Below, piece after piece: positions 45,963 to 54,974 of a DNA stretch of 61,067 nucleotides. Every line of letters starts with the position of its first letter. Position 1 is the stretch's first letter. The DNA comes from Verrucomicrobiales bacterium (lineage in GTDB: Bacteria > Verrucomicrobiota > Verrucomicrobiia > Verrucomicrobiales > DEV007). Under the pieces are notes generated by a model. The model was not told the DNA's origin. It saw only the letters and a program-made list of their open reading frames with translations, and made no database searches. Position numbers and translations under genes: made by a program. Location: NCBI GenBank assembly GCA_024638765.1, contig JAHEJT010000009.1:1-61067 (forward strand), written 5' to 3'.

Positions 45963-47078
45963 ATGTCTCTCGATTCCTGCCCGAATTCGGCGTCCCTTCT
46001 CCTTCGGATTCAAGGGTGGCGGCTCCATTACCTGTGCGTTTTCGTCCTCTTCCTGTTGCCGCCGGGACACCGGCCGGCCCATGCCCAGGAGAATGCTCCG
46101 GCTGCGACTTTCCGTAAAGCGCGCGCCGCTTCGTCACCGGGCCGCTCGCAGCAATGGATCGATTATCTCAATTCGCTCCCCGAGTCCGAGCGGCAGGCGC
46201 GCATTCGCGGGTACCGCACTCCGCCCAGACCCGAGCCGGCGCCGGCACCCACAGCTGTGCCCCGGCTGCGTCCGGCGCCCGCGCCGGCCATCGCGCGTGC
46301 CACCGTGATCCCGGCTCCGCAGATCATCCCGAGGGTAGCTTCCTCATCGCCCGCCCGCACCGCCGTGGTGCAACCGGCCCGCAACCACGCGCCCGCCCCT
46401 TCCGCCGTGAAGAGCCCGCCCCCCGCACCGAAAGCCTCTGCCCCCGCGTCGTCCTGGGAGTCGAAGGCCGCGGTGCAGAGTCCGCCTCCCAAGTCGAAGC
46501 GGGGCACCATCGAAGCGTCCCCCTTAATTCCGCAGCGGCCGGCGAAAACACTGTCGAGCAATGATCCTGGCAGTGATTCTTCCCACCGCCTGCCTGCGCT
46601 TCTGGCGCACTGCGAGGAGTTATCGCAGCGAGGACTGCGTTACGTTTACGGGTCCAACGATCCGCGGAAGGGCGGATTGGATTGCTCGGGAGCGGTCCAA
46701 TACCTCCTCAAGAGCCACGGCATCGAGATGGCGCCCCGCCAGGCCAATACCCAGTATGCCTGGCTGCGGGAAGAGGGCACCCTCCGCAAGCTGCGCCTCT
46801 GGACCACGCCGGGCAAAGTGTTCGGCGAGCTCGAGCCGGGAGATCTCCTCTTCTGGAAAGGCACCTACAACGTCCACCGGGTGCCCAACGTGACCCACGT
46901 CATGATTTACATGGGGCAAGACCGGAGCACGGGACGGCACCTCATGTTCGGAGCCCGCAGCTCCCGGGCCCGGGGCAAGCACGGTCATCCCGTCGATATC
47001 TTCGACTTCGACTGGCCGGAAGAGGAGGGGAAGGGCAAGTTCATCGCCTACGGGCGGGTGCCCGGCTTGCGGGCCTGA
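45963..47078 (+). CDS. Exported NlpC/P60 family peptidase
   Basis: A 371-residue protein with a signal peptide (LHYLCVFVLFLLPP to AHAQ), a long Pro/Ala-rich linker (about 65-200), and a C-terminal NlpC/P60 domain. The active Cys is in GLDCSGAVQYLL and the His in VTHVMIYMGQ. It likely cuts peptidoglycan stem peptides. The start could also be a GTG at 45948. The upstream 45817-45962 gap is AT-rich and has a TTGAAA box at about 45902, a possible promoter. Confidence 0.85.
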   Translation: MSLDSCPNSASLLLRIQGWRLHYLCVFVLFLLPPGHRPAHAQENAPAATFRKARAASSPGRSQQWIDYLNSLPESERQARIRGYRTPPRPEPAPAPTAVPRLRPAPAPAIARATVIPAPQIIPRVASSSPARTAVVQPARNHAPAPSAVKSPPPAPKASAPASSWESKAAVQSPPPKSKRGTIEASPLIPQRPAKTLSSNDPGSDSSHRLPALLAHCEELSQRGLRYVYGSNDPRKGGLDCSGAVQYLLKSHGIEMAPRQANTQYAWLREEGTLRKLRLWTTPGKVFGELEPGDLLFWKGTYNVHRVPNVTHVMIYMGQDRSTGRHLMFGARSSRARGKHGHPVDIFDFDWPEEEGKGKFIAYGRVPGLRA

Positions 47079-47104
47079 ATCCGCTGGGAGATCCCGGCTT
47101 GCTT

Positions 47105-47328
47105 AGAACCCATCTCATAAATCCTGCACGGTCCCGCGGGAGAAAAATGTGGCAGTAAGGTCTGCGGCTTCGGCGGATTGATTTGGACCGGCCCTGCGGG
47201 CGATAAGTCTTTCACCCTCAGGCCGCGTTGCAGCTTGGTCACGGGTGGATACCCGTTCCTGCGCTGCGCCTTGCATGAGATCGAAATCCTTTATCGCTGA
47301 GCCATCCATGATTTATGAGATAGTTTCT
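47105..47328. mobile_element. MITE-like element with terminal inverted repeats
   Basis: TTAGAACCCATCTCATAAAT at the left (47103-47122) matches, in inverted orientation, GATTTATGAGATAGTTTCTA at the right (47310-47329), with 13 of 14 inner bases identical. The interior of about 180 bp has no full transposase. An ORF of 64 codons (MDGSAIKDFDLMQGAA...) spans it on the minus strand with no known family. The layout is that of a non-autonomous transposon. No clear target duplication is seen. It occupies the middle of the 427-bp gap before the HtrA gene, and the rest of that gap shows no gene. Confidence 0.6.
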
Positions 47329-47505
47329 AGTCTCCGGGCCCCTGCGCCGGGGCAAATTCTTATTTTGTTTCAACGAATTGCGATTACGCTGTGTCTACAT
47401 CCGAGACCGGCTGTGATTCGTATCCTTACCGGTGTCACTTAATGCGCGTGTCTCACGGAGGCCGCGCCCGCCACACTCGACTCACTAGTTACTAATCCTC
47501 CTTGC

Positions 47506-49017
47506 ATGAAGAAAATCGCATCTCATTGGATCTTCCGATCTGCAGTCCTTGGAGTGGCTGCGGCTGTCCTCGTTTCGAATCCTGCGGCACTCGCCAAGGG
47601 TCCCCAGTATTCCGAGCTCAAGAAAAGTCTGATCTTTGACCGGACTCCTCTCAAGAAAGCAGGGGGCGTGGTCACGACTTACGCGGATGTGATTGACAAA
47701 GCCAAACCCGCCGTGGTCAGCGTCTTCACGACCAAGGCAGTCGACTTACGGGACAACCCGGCTTTCAACAATCCCTTTTACCGTTATTTTTTCGGTCTCC
47801 CGGAGCAGATGGAGCGTAAACAGCGAGGCCTTGGATCCGGGGTCATCATAACCAGCGACGGCTATATTCTCACCAACAACCACGTGGTCGATGGCGCCGA
47901 CGAAATCAGGGTCTCGCTCCCTGGAGCGCACAAGGATTACATCGCGAAAATCATCGGGAGCGATAAAGCGACCGATGTGGCGATTCTGAAAATCGATGCC
48001 GTAGATCTTCCCGCCGCCACCATCGCCGACAGCTCCAAGGCGCGCGTCGGGGACGTGGTGCTCGCAATCGGCAATCCTTTCGAGCTCGAGCAAAGCGTGA
48101 CCATGGGGATCATCAGTGCCCTCGGCCGCAACGAGCCGGGCATCGTGGATCGCGCCAATTTTATCCAGACGGATGCGCCCATCAATCCCGGGAACTCCGG
48201 AGGGGCGCTCATCGACGCCCAGGGCCGGGTCATCGGGATCAATACGGCGATTCAGGGCAGCGGCAGCGGATTTAGCGCGGGCAATATCGGCATTGGGTTC
48301 GCCATCCCGGTGAACATGACCTTGAATATCGTGGAACGGTTGCTGGACGGCGGCGGGACCGTGCAGCGCGGCTTGCTCGGGGTGCGACTACGCGCCATGG
48401 ATGCCGATTGGGCGGAGGCGCTGGGCCGCTCGGATTACTCGGGGGCCCTGGTGGACGAAGTTTACGAAGGCACCCCGGCTGATAAAGCGGGGTTCCGGTA
48501 CGATGACCTTATCGTGGAATACCAGGGTAAGAAGGTCGTCGACATGAATCAATTGCGTCTTGATATCGGGAACACGCCTCCCAGCACGGAGGTGACCTTC
48601 AAGATTGTGCGCAACGGCAAGCCAAAGACGCTGACCACGACGCTTGTGAAACTGGATATGAACGCATTCGCCGCCGGCAGAACATCTTTTGGCGGCTCCC
48701 CCGGGGAGAAGGAACCGGTGGAGGACGAGTTTCTGGAAGGTGTCACCATCGTGGATTTGACGCCCCGCTTACGAGGCCTGTTCCAGATTACTGAGGACAT
48801 CAAAGGGGTCCTCGTGCAGAATAGCGATCCCTCGTCCAGCGCCGGCGATAGCGGGCTAAAATCGGGAGATATCATTACCGATGTCAATCGCGTGCCCGTG
48901 ACTTCCGTGGCCGAAGCGATGCGCGAGCGCAAGCGCTTCAAGGGAAACGTCATGATCCTGCGCGCATATTCGCCTTCTCAGGGTATCAACAATTCCATCA
49001 TCGTCCGGTTGAAGTAA
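47506..49017 (+). CDS. Periplasmic Do/HtrA serine protease
   Basis: A 503-residue protein with a signal peptide (to about residue 31). The trypsin-like domain has His126 in LTNNHVVDGADE, Asp157 in KATDVAILKI and Ser231 in NPGNSGGALIDA. Two PDZ domains follow (about 285-375 and 405-495; for example YEGTPADKAGFRYDDLIVEY and SSAGDSGLKSGDIITDVN). This is the DegP/DegQ architecture for periplasmic quality control. The gene stands alone, with a repeat on each side. Confidence 0.93.
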   Translation: MKKIASHWIFRSAVLGVAAAVLVSNPAALAKGPQYSELKKSLIFDRTPLKKAGGVVTTYADVIDKAKPAVVSVFTTKAVDLRDNPAFNNPFYRYFFGLPEQMERKQRGLGSGVIITSDGYILTNNHVVDGADEIRVSLPGAHKDYIAKIIGSDKATDVAILKIDAVDLPAATIADSSKARVGDVVLAIGNPFELEQSVTMGIISALGRNEPGIVDRANFIQTDAPINPGNSGGALIDAQGRVIGINTAIQGSGSGFSAGNIGIGFAIPVNMTLNIVERLLDGGGTVQRGLLGVRLRAMDADWAEALGRSDYSGALVDEVYEGTPADKAGFRYDDLIVEYQGKKVVDMNQLRLDIGNTPPSTEVTFKIVRNGKPKTLTTTLVKLDMNAFAAGRTSFGGSPGEKEPVEDEFLEGVTIVDLTPRLRGLFQITEDIKGVLVQNSDPSSSAGDSGLKSGDIITDVNRVPVTSVAEAMRERKRFKGNVMILRAYSPSQGINNSIIVRLK

Positions 49018-49038
49018 GGGGCCGAAGCCTGGGAGGCA

Positions 49039-49173
49039 CCTTTGGAGTGCGCCGGCTCGGCGGCGCTTTGGATCGAGGCGTCCTCACCGACAGAGTTATC
49101 CAAAGCGGTGTCCACGTGAGTAGGGACGTTGTCCCACAACCTGGGACGCACATCCAAGCCACCGCACTCCAAG
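49039..49173. repeat. Repeat family F, element with inverted ends (135 bp)
   Basis: CCTTTGGAGTGCG at 49039-49051 faces CGCACTCCAAG at 49163-49173. Inside, GCTTTGGAT (about 49075) pairs with ATCCAAAGC (about 49098-49106), and CATCCAAGCC lies near the right end. It lies between the HtrA and alpha/beta hydrolase genes. Confidence 0.8.
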
Positions 49174-49193
49174 ACGTTGCGCGCGCCGACCCC

Positions 49194-50069
49194 ATGGACT
49201 CCCTCTACCGACTGAAACGCCTCGTGACGACTGTGCTCCTAACCGTCTTACTCTGTGGAGTAGCCTGGGCGGCCCTGCTCTATTTCCGCCAGGAGTCGAT
49301 GATGTATTACCCGCGCGGGTATTCCGAGAGCGATCTCGAGTATGCCCGAAAACGAACCCGCTTTCTCGAGTATCGAGTTGGTGAGGCGAAACAAACGGCC
49401 TTCTACCTGCCGCCCCTGGAGGCGGGAGAGGCAGGCCCGCGACCGCGCCGGCTCTGGCTCTTTTTCGGCGGCAACGGCGCCCGCGCACTCGACTGGCTGA
49501 GCTTGATTGACTCCCTGCCCGCCGCGGCGGATTCCGGGTTTCTACTCATTGATTACCCGGGATACGGGCTCTGTGAAGGGAAGCCCTCTCCGAAAACGAT
49601 CGCTGAGGCCATTGACGGGGCGCTGCGCGCGTATCTCGAGTCGGCGGGCGCGCCGGGCAACGGGGATAAGCTTGCCGGCGCCGCAGTGCTAGGGCATTCG
49701 CTGGGCGCTGCCGCCGCCCTCACCGCGGCGGAAAAATATGGAATGCGCAGGATCGTCCTGATGTCACCCTTCACCTCCATGCGGGATATGGCAGCCACCG
49801 TGGTGGGCCGGCCATTGTCACGTTTCCTGCGGCATCAGTACGATAACCGCGCACCGCTGGAAAGAATTCTCGCGCGCGAGGAGAAGGGCGAAGGAAAGCT
49901 GGAGGTGACTATCATCCACGGGGAAGACGACCGGATCATCCCGGTTACGATGGGAAAAACGCTTGCCGGGATGGCTCCCGACCGAATCCAATGGCACCCG
50001 GTCCCCGGCGCGGATCACAACGATCTCTTATCGCACGCCTTCCCGCTTCTCAAGGACGTGGTAAAATAG
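49194..50069 (+). CDS. Membrane-anchored alpha/beta hydrolase
   Basis: A 291-residue protein with one N-terminal helix (about 9-30, TTVLLTVLLCGVAWAALLYF) and an alpha/beta hydrolase fold: LLIDYPGYGLCEG, GHSLGAAAAL (nucleophile elbow), IIHGEDDRIIPV and the C-terminal GADHNDLLSHA giving Ser-Asp-His. The start is set at the ATG 49194, since the frame upstream runs through a repeat. The stop TAG is the first triplet of the family C palindrome that follows. Substrate unknown. Confidence 0.85.
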   Translation: MDSLYRLKRLVTTVLLTVLLCGVAWAALLYFRQESMMYYPRGYSESDLEYARKRTRFLEYRVGEAKQTAFYLPPLEAGEAGPRPRRLWLFFGGNGARALDWLSLIDSLPAAADSGFLLIDYPGYGLCEGKPSPKTIAEAIDGALRAYLESAGAPGNGDKLAGAAVLGHSLGAAAALTAAEKYGMRRIVLMSPFTSMRDMAATVVGRPLSRFLRHQYDNRAPLERILAREEKGEGKLEVTIIHGEDDRIIPVTMGKTLAGMAPDRIQWHPVPGADHNDLLSHAFPLLKDVVK

Positions 50070-50124
50070 TCCCCACACTCCGTGTGGGATCGACAAGATT
50101 TCCCCACACGGAGTGTGGGGACTA
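50067..50124. repeat. Repeat family C palindrome, second copy
   Basis: TAGTCCCCACACTCCGTGTG, a short centre (GGATCGACAAGATTTCC), and CCACACGGAGTGTGGGGACT plus A. As at 44309-44369, its first TAG is the stop codon of the upstream gene (alpha/beta hydrolase). The other end is a few bases beyond the stop of the convergent sugar isomerase. No T-run is present here. Confidence 0.95.
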
Positions 50125-50127
50125 CTC

Positions 50128-51135
50128 CTACTGATTCGCCTTATCGAACTGCGCATCGAACACGAGCGCGGAGGGAGGGAAATCGACGCTGCGGACGAAC
50201 TCGCAGGCCTCGGCAGCGCCGTGTTCACGGTCCATCCCGGAGTCTTCCCATTCCACCGAAAGAGGTCCGTCGTACCCGATGTCGTTGAGCGCGCGCATGA
50301 TTTCCTCGAAATCGATATTGCCGCGGCCCAGCGAGCGGAAATCCCAGTAACGGCGGTGACTGCCGAACTCCACGTGCCCGCCGAAAACGCCGGCCTCGGT
50401 GGGAAACTCGGACCAGCCCACGTCCTTCATATGCACGTGGAAGATACGGTCCGAGAACTTGCGGATGAACTTCACGTAATCGACGCCCTGGTATCCGAAG
50501 TGACTGGGGTCGTAATTGAATCCGAACGCCGGGTGGCCGTCGAGAGCTTCGATGGCGCGCTCTGCGGAGGCAATATCGAAGGCTATCTCCGTGGGATGCA
50601 CTTCCAGCCCGAACTTGACGCCGGCACTCTGGAACTCATCGAGGATAGGCTTCCAGCGCTTCGCGAAGTCGGCGAAGCCGTCGTCGATCATCTGGGAGGT
50701 GACCGGGGGGAAAGAGTAAATGAGGTGCCAGATCGAGCTGCCGGTGAAACCGTTGACCACGGAGACGCCGAGTTTCTTGGCGGCCTTGGCGGTATTGATC
50801 ATCTCCTCGGCGGCGCGCTGGCGGACGCCCTCGGGATCACCGTCGCCCCAGACGTGCGGGGGCAGGATCGACTCGTGCCGGGAGTCGATGTTATCGCAGA
50901 CCGCCTGTCCCGCCAGGTGGTTGGAGACCGCGAAACACTTTAACCCATGCTTGTCCAGCAGGGCGCGCTTGTCGTTGCAGTAGGCGTCGTCAGAGACGGC
51001 CTTGGCGACATCGAAGTGATCGCCCCAGCAGGCCAGTTCGACACCGTCGTATCCGAACTGCTTGGCTTTCTGCATCATGGTGTCGATCGGCAGATCGGCC
51101 CATTGACCGGTGAAGAGAGTGACTTGGCGGGACAT
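50128..51135 (-). CDS. Sugar phosphate isomerase/epimerase family protein (TIM barrel)
   Basis: A 335-residue protein of the xylose isomerase-like TIM-barrel superfamily: [50 protein letters not shown], and [10 protein letters not shown] with metal-binding Glu, Asp and His. Family members isomerise or epimerise sugars or inositols. It is followed on the same strand direction, upstream, by two Gfo/Idh/MocA dehydrogenases, so a sugar or cyclitol pathway is likely. Confidence 0.9.
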   Translation of the reverse strand: MSRQVTLFTGQWADLPIDTMMQKAKQFGYDGVELACWGDHFDVAKAVSDDAYCNDKRALLDKHGLKCFAVSNHLAGQAVCDNIDSRHESILPPHVWGDGDPEGVRQRAAEEMINTAKAAKKLGVSVVNGFTGSSIWHLIYSFPPVTSQMIDDGFADFAKRWKPILDEFQSAGVKFGLEVHPTEIAFDIASAERAIEALDGHPAFGFNYDPSHFGYQGVDYVKFIRKFSDRIFHVHMKDVGWSEFPTEAGVFGGHVEFGSHRRYWDFRSLGRGNIDFEEIMRALNDIGYDGPLSVEWEDSGMDREHGAAEACEFVRSVDFPPSALVFDAQFDKANQ

Positions 51136-51149
51136 ATTCGGAAGAGAGT

Positions 51150-51290
51150 TAAAGGTGGAAAGGTTAAAGGTAGGAGAGATAACAGTAAAAGGTATGAAGG
51201 TGAAATGTAAAAGGTTTCGAGAGTATGGTGTCGCGGTCGGTCCGACTACTTTTTACGTTTCACTTTCGCACCTTTTACGCGCGCGCAGCG
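51150..51290. repeat. Repeat family I (AAAGGT-rich inverted repeat)
   Basis: AAAGGTGGAAAGGTTAAAGG and AAAAGGTATGAAGGTG on the left (51151-51213) are roughly complementary to CTTTTTACGTTTCACTTTCG and ACCTTTTAC on the right (51248-51278). GCGCGCAGCGCGC ends it. The gap between the isomerase and the first oxidoreductase consists of it. Confidence 0.7.
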
Positions 51291-51293
51291 CGC

Positions 51294-52457
51294 TCAGACC
51301 TCCGGAAACTTCACCCATTTCTGGTCCGACGCCGAACTCTCGACGGCGGTCTGAATGAAGGCCATGCCGGCGACGCCGTCGTCGATGTCGGGGAAATCAT
51401 AGCCTGCGGCCGGCGGCTTGTTGCCGTCGATGCGGTCGGCCATGGCTTCGGCGGCGGCAAGATAAATATTGGCGAAGGCCTCGATAAAGCCTTCCGGGTG
51501 GGCGAAAGGCGTCCGACTGTATTTCTTGGCGTCCTCGCCGAGGTAATCATTGCCGCGGCGATACACTTTGCGCGGCGCGTTGGCGTACTTGACGATCAGA
51601 TCGTTGGGCTCCTCCTGGTGCCACTCGATGGAGGCCTTGGTGCCGTAAGCGCGTATGTTGAGGGCGTTCTCATCTCCGTTCGAGATCTGGGAGGCATAGA
51701 TAATGCCCTTGGCCCCGCCCACGAAGCGGATCAGGTTGTTGCCGTCGTCATCCAGTTCGCGTCCCGGAATGAACGCGGTCAGTTCCGAGCACATCTCCTC
51801 GATCTCCAGTCCGCAGATATACCGGACGAGGTTATGGGCGTGCGTCCCGATATCGCCCATGGCGTTGGATGCGCCCGCCACGTCGGGATCGGAGCGCCAG
51901 TTGGCGATCTGGCCCTGGCCCTCACCCTCCACGTCGCCGACCGCGTATCCCTGGGGGTACTCGGCGACGACTTTGAGAAGGCGGCCCAGCTCACCGTCTC
52001 TGACCATGCGGCGCGCTTCCTTGACCATGGGATATCCGGTGTAATTGTGCGTTAAGGCGAATACCAGCCCGGATTTCTTGACGATATCGCGGAGTTCGTA
52101 AGCCTGCTCCAGGTTGAAGGTGACCGGCTTATCGCAGATGACGTGGATCCCTGCTTCGAGAAAAGTCTTGGCCACATCGAAGTGCAGGTTGTTGCGGACC
52201 ACAATGCTGACGAAATCGATGCGCTGGTCCTCGGGGAGGGCGGCTTCTTTTTCCGCCATCTCCTGGTAACTGCCATACGCGCGGGCGGGATCGATAAAAA
52301 AATCTTCACCGGAGAGCTTCGATTTTTCGGGATCCGACGAGAAAGCGCCGGCCACCAATTCGATCTTGCCGTCGAGATTCGCGGCCATGCGGTGGACATT
52401 GCCGATGAAGGCGCCGCGCCCGCCGCCGACCATGCCCATGCGTAACTTTCTTTTCAT
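51294..52457 (-). CDS. Gfo/Idh/MocA family oxidoreductase
   Basis: A 387-residue NAD(P)-dependent dehydrogenase of the glucose-fructose oxidoreductase/inositol dehydrogenase family: GMVGGGRGAFIGNVHRM (dinucleotide fold), HVICDKPVTFNLEQA (catalytic Lys in the CDKP variant of EKP), and GTKASIEWHQEEP. The substrate is a sugar or cyclitol of unknown identity. It lies in a cluster with the isomerase-like gene and a second oxidoreductase, all on the minus strand. Confidence 0.92.
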   Translation of the reverse strand: MKRKLRMGMVGGGRGAFIGNVHRMAANLDGKIELVAGAFSSDPEKSKLSGEDFFIDPARAYGSYQEMAEKEAALPEDQRIDFVSIVVRNNLHFDVAKTFLEAGIHVICDKPVTFNLEQAYELRDIVKKSGLVFALTHNYTGYPMVKEARRMVRDGELGRLLKVVAEYPQGYAVGDVEGEGQGQIANWRSDPDVAGASNAMGDIGTHAHNLVRYICGLEIEEMCSELTAFIPGRELDDDGNNLIRFVGGAKGIIYASQISNGDENALNIRAYGTKASIEWHQEEPNDLIVKYANAPRKVYRRGNDYLGEDAKKYSRTPFAHPEGFIEAFANIYLAAAEAMADRIDGNKPPAAGYDFPDIDDGVAGMAFIQTAVESSASDQKWVKFPEV

Positions 52458-52464
52458 GACTTCA

Positions 52465-52600
52465 AAGAGTAAAAGGTGGGGCCCAGAAAGTGTAAGGTGT
52501 GAAGGTGAAAGGTAAAAGGTGGAGAGATTTTGAGCACCGTGGGTTTGAGGAAACTTTTTACCTTTTACTTTGCTGCTTTTTACTGCCCCGAAGGGGCATG
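52465..52600. repeat. Repeat family I, second copy
   Basis: GAGTAAAAGGTGGG, GTGTAAGGTGTGAAGGTGAA and AGGTAAAAGGTGG are partly complementary to ACTTTTTACCTTTTACTTTG and CTTTTTACTG. It ends with a CCCCGAAGGGGC hairpin (52586-52597). It fills the gap between the two oxidoreductases. Confidence 0.7.
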
Positions 52601-52601
52601 A

Positions 52602-53681
52602 TCAGCACGCAACCGGCCCTCCGGTGCGGGCTGATTCGTAAATGGCGTCGATGATTTTCATGAGGGAGAGGGCCTGGTCGGGGGTATTGAGGGGCTCTTC
52701 TTTGCCTTCGATCGCCAGGATGAAGTTGCTGGCCGACCGGATGCGGCCCATGTCTTCGCATTCCTCGACCACCACCGAGCGGTTGACGGAGTTTCCCTGT
52801 TCCTGGACGTAGAGTTCGCAGCTGTCGATGGCGGTGGGGTCGAGGCCGTCAATGGCGAAGAGGCGTTCCACCTTGCCCCCGGCTCCGGTGCCCTGGAAAA
52901 CCACGGAGACCTCCTCGCGTTTCACCATTTCCGCCCAGGAGACCTGGAGACTGAGGACCTGGCCGGTTTTGAAGGCGACGAACCCGTGTGCCGCCGCTTC
53001 CACATCGGTGGTGCCGTCCGCCACATCGGGCAGACCCCAGGGGCCCTTGAATTGTTTGTCGGTAATGAAGTTGTCGAACGTCTGCCCCATGACGTGGGCG
53101 GGCTCGGGGTATCCCATGAAGAACATCGCAAGATCCACCATGTGGAGCAGATCGATGAGCGGACCGCCGCCGGCCATGGCTTTGGTCGTGAACCAGCCGC
53201 CGAAGCCGGGGATGCCGGTGCGACGGATCCATTTCGCCTGGGCGGAGTTGATGGTCCCGATGGTGCCGTCCTCGACGTATCCCATCATGGCGTAAGATTC
53301 CGGCCGGGCGCGGTTGTTGAAATTGAACATGAGTCGCTTGCCGGACTTCTTGGCGGCGGCGACCATGCCTTCGACTTCGGCGGCGTTGAGCGCGGGCGGT
53401 TTTTCACAGAAGACGTGCTTACCCGCTTCCAGCGCCTGGATGGCGAGCGGGGCGTGAAATTTATTGGGGACGATGACGCTGACCGCGTCGATTTCGTCGA
53501 TAGCGAGCATTTCGGCGATATCTCCGTGGACCCCGGGAATTTCCTGGGCGTCTGCGACTCTCTGGGCCGCTTCTTTGGCGACATCTGCGATCGCGACGAT
53601 TTCCGCGCCTGCCGCTTTAAATCCGTCGATATGATAGCTGACCATGCCGCCAGCCCCGATAATTCCGACCTTAGTTGCCAT
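52602..53681 (-). CDS. Gfo/Idh/MocA family oxidoreductase
   Basis: A 359-residue dehydrogenase with the dinucleotide motif VGIIGAGGMVSYHIDGFKAA and the catalytic segment KHVFCEKPPALNAAEVEG. It differs clearly from the neighbouring family member, so the two probably act on different intermediates, or one recycles the cofactor product. Substrate unknown. Confidence 0.92.
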   Translation of the reverse strand: MATKVGIIGAGGMVSYHIDGFKAAGAEIVAIADVAKEAAQRVADAQEIPGVHGDIAEMLAIDEIDAVSVIVPNKFHAPLAIQALEAGKHVFCEKPPALNAAEVEGMVAAAKKSGKRLMFNFNNRARPESYAMMGYVEDGTIGTINSAQAKWIRRTGIPGFGGWFTTKAMAGGGPLIDLLHMVDLAMFFMGYPEPAHVMGQTFDNFITDKQFKGPWGLPDVADGTTDVEAAAHGFVAFKTGQVLSLQVSWAEMVKREEVSVVFQGTGAGGKVERLFAIDGLDPTAIDSCELYVQEQGNSVNRSVVVEECEDMGRIRSASNFILAIEGKEEPLNTPDQALSLMKIIDAIYESARTGGPVAC

Positions 53682-53857
53682 GAGAGAGAGGTCCTGCTGC
53701 TTACTTTTTTGCGAAGCGGTAAAAGCGCGCCCGGGACACGGGCACGCGAGAAGACGTTTTTAGGAGTCCCCGAGGGCCGGGGCAATAAGAAATTGCGGGG
53801 AGAGAGCCCACAGATCTGTGTTCATCTGTGGTTCTCCGGCGCCCGTGATGCAGTGGC

Positions 53858-54973
53858 CTAGACTCCCTCCCGCAGCAGCCAGGCTTTGAAGAAGGGATTG
53901 GAGAAGCGGTAAGCGGCGCCGTTGTGATGGACGAGGCGGCGCTCGACAAGCCGGATCATGGCGGCCTTCACGGAGCTTGCGTGGGTAATGCCGGTGTCGC
54001 GCAGGAAGGCCTTCGATTGGATCGAGGTGCCGCCGAGCCGGGCGAGGGTGCGCAGGACGGCGAGCTGCTGGAAAGAGACTTCGGCCAGGGTCTGCTCGTA
54101 TCCTTTGTGTTCGCTGCGGAAGACCCCTGCCAGGCCCCGCTGCACGATGCCGGCATCGATGCGCTGGCTGGTGCGGGTCCCGTGCCAGATAGCGGCACAA
54201 AGCTGAAGGGTGTCACCCGGATTGTTCCCCGCAAAGGCGATGATCAGATCGAGGACATCGGCATCGATTTTCCGTTTGGAAGTGCGGAATTTGCCGGTGA
54301 GAAACTTCTCCCAATCATCGAAATCATCCCGCGAGACCTCCAGGCGCGTGGTTTTCGGAATCCGGCTCTTCTCGGCGGGTAAGAGGGCCTCCATTTCGTG
54401 GCGGACGCTGCCGGCGAAGCAGAAGGGCATGGCGCTGAGCTTTTGGACCCGCTTGATGACCACGGTGACAGCTTCCTGGGCGTCGGGCAGGGCCAGGATG
54501 TCCTGGAATTCGTCGAGTGCGACGATGGTTTTTCGCTGCTTGTCCAGCTCCGCCCAAAGATCGCCGAGCGGGTGGAGTTGGTCTGCGCCCATCTCCTGGG
54601 GCGGGGGAGCGAGATGGAGGTTGGGGAGACCCGTGATCGGGTTGGTCGAAGTCGAGAAGCGGAGGCTTGGGAAGAGCTCTTGAAGACGGGTTCGGGCGGG
54701 TTCAGGTTTTTCCAAGTCCGCCAGCGCGCGGGCCGCGCGTTGGAGGATGTCTTCGATGGACTTGATTCCCCGGAAATCGAGGCGGAAAAGGCGCCGGCCC
54801 CGGGTCTTTTCCGCGGCGCGAAGGATCAGGGAGGTTTTCCCGGTGCGCCGTTCCCCGAGGATTACGGTGTTTTCCCCGGTCCGAAAGGCGTTGCGCAGGC
54901 GTTTTTCCAGGGCGGACCGGGGGCAAAAATCCTTTCCCCGGACGATTTCCCCGTAGCGAAATGGATTTTCCAT
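53858..54973 (-). CDS. AAA ATPase with C-terminal winged-helix-like region
   Basis: A 371-residue P-loop ATPase: Walker A GERRTGKTSLILRA (about 40-53), Walker B IVALDEFQDIL, FCFAGSVRHEME, and an RTSKRKIDADVLDLIIAF lid. The last 80 residues (FQQLAVLRTLARLGG, ASSVKAAMIRLVERRLVHH) look like a winged helix. The arrangement is that of the DUF-type archaeal ATPase or STAND-like group. Its function is unknown. A short AT-rich promoter with inverted words precedes it. The gap 53682-53857 shows no gene. Confidence 0.82.
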   Translation of the reverse strand: MENPFRYGEIVRGKDFCPRSALEKRLRNAFRTGENTVILGERRTGKTSLILRAAEKTRGRRLFRLDFRGIKSIEDILQRAARALADLEKPEPARTRLQELFPSLRFSTSTNPITGLPNLHLAPPPQEMGADQLHPLGDLWAELDKQRKTIVALDEFQDILALPDAQEAVTVVIKRVQKLSAMPFCFAGSVRHEMEALLPAEKSRIPKTTRLEVSRDDFDDWEKFLTGKFRTSKRKIDADVLDLIIAFAGNNPGDTLQLCAAIWHGTRTSQRIDAGIVQRGLAGVFRSEHKGYEQTLAEVSFQQLAVLRTLARLGGTSIQSKAFLRDTGITHASSVKAAMIRLVERRLVHHNGAAYRFSNPFFKAWLLREGV

Positions 54974-54974
54974 T

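Noticed and set aside
47115..47309. ORF of 64 codons as a real gene
   Set aside because: It lies wholly inside the MITE-like element, has no recognisable domain and no ribosome binding site.
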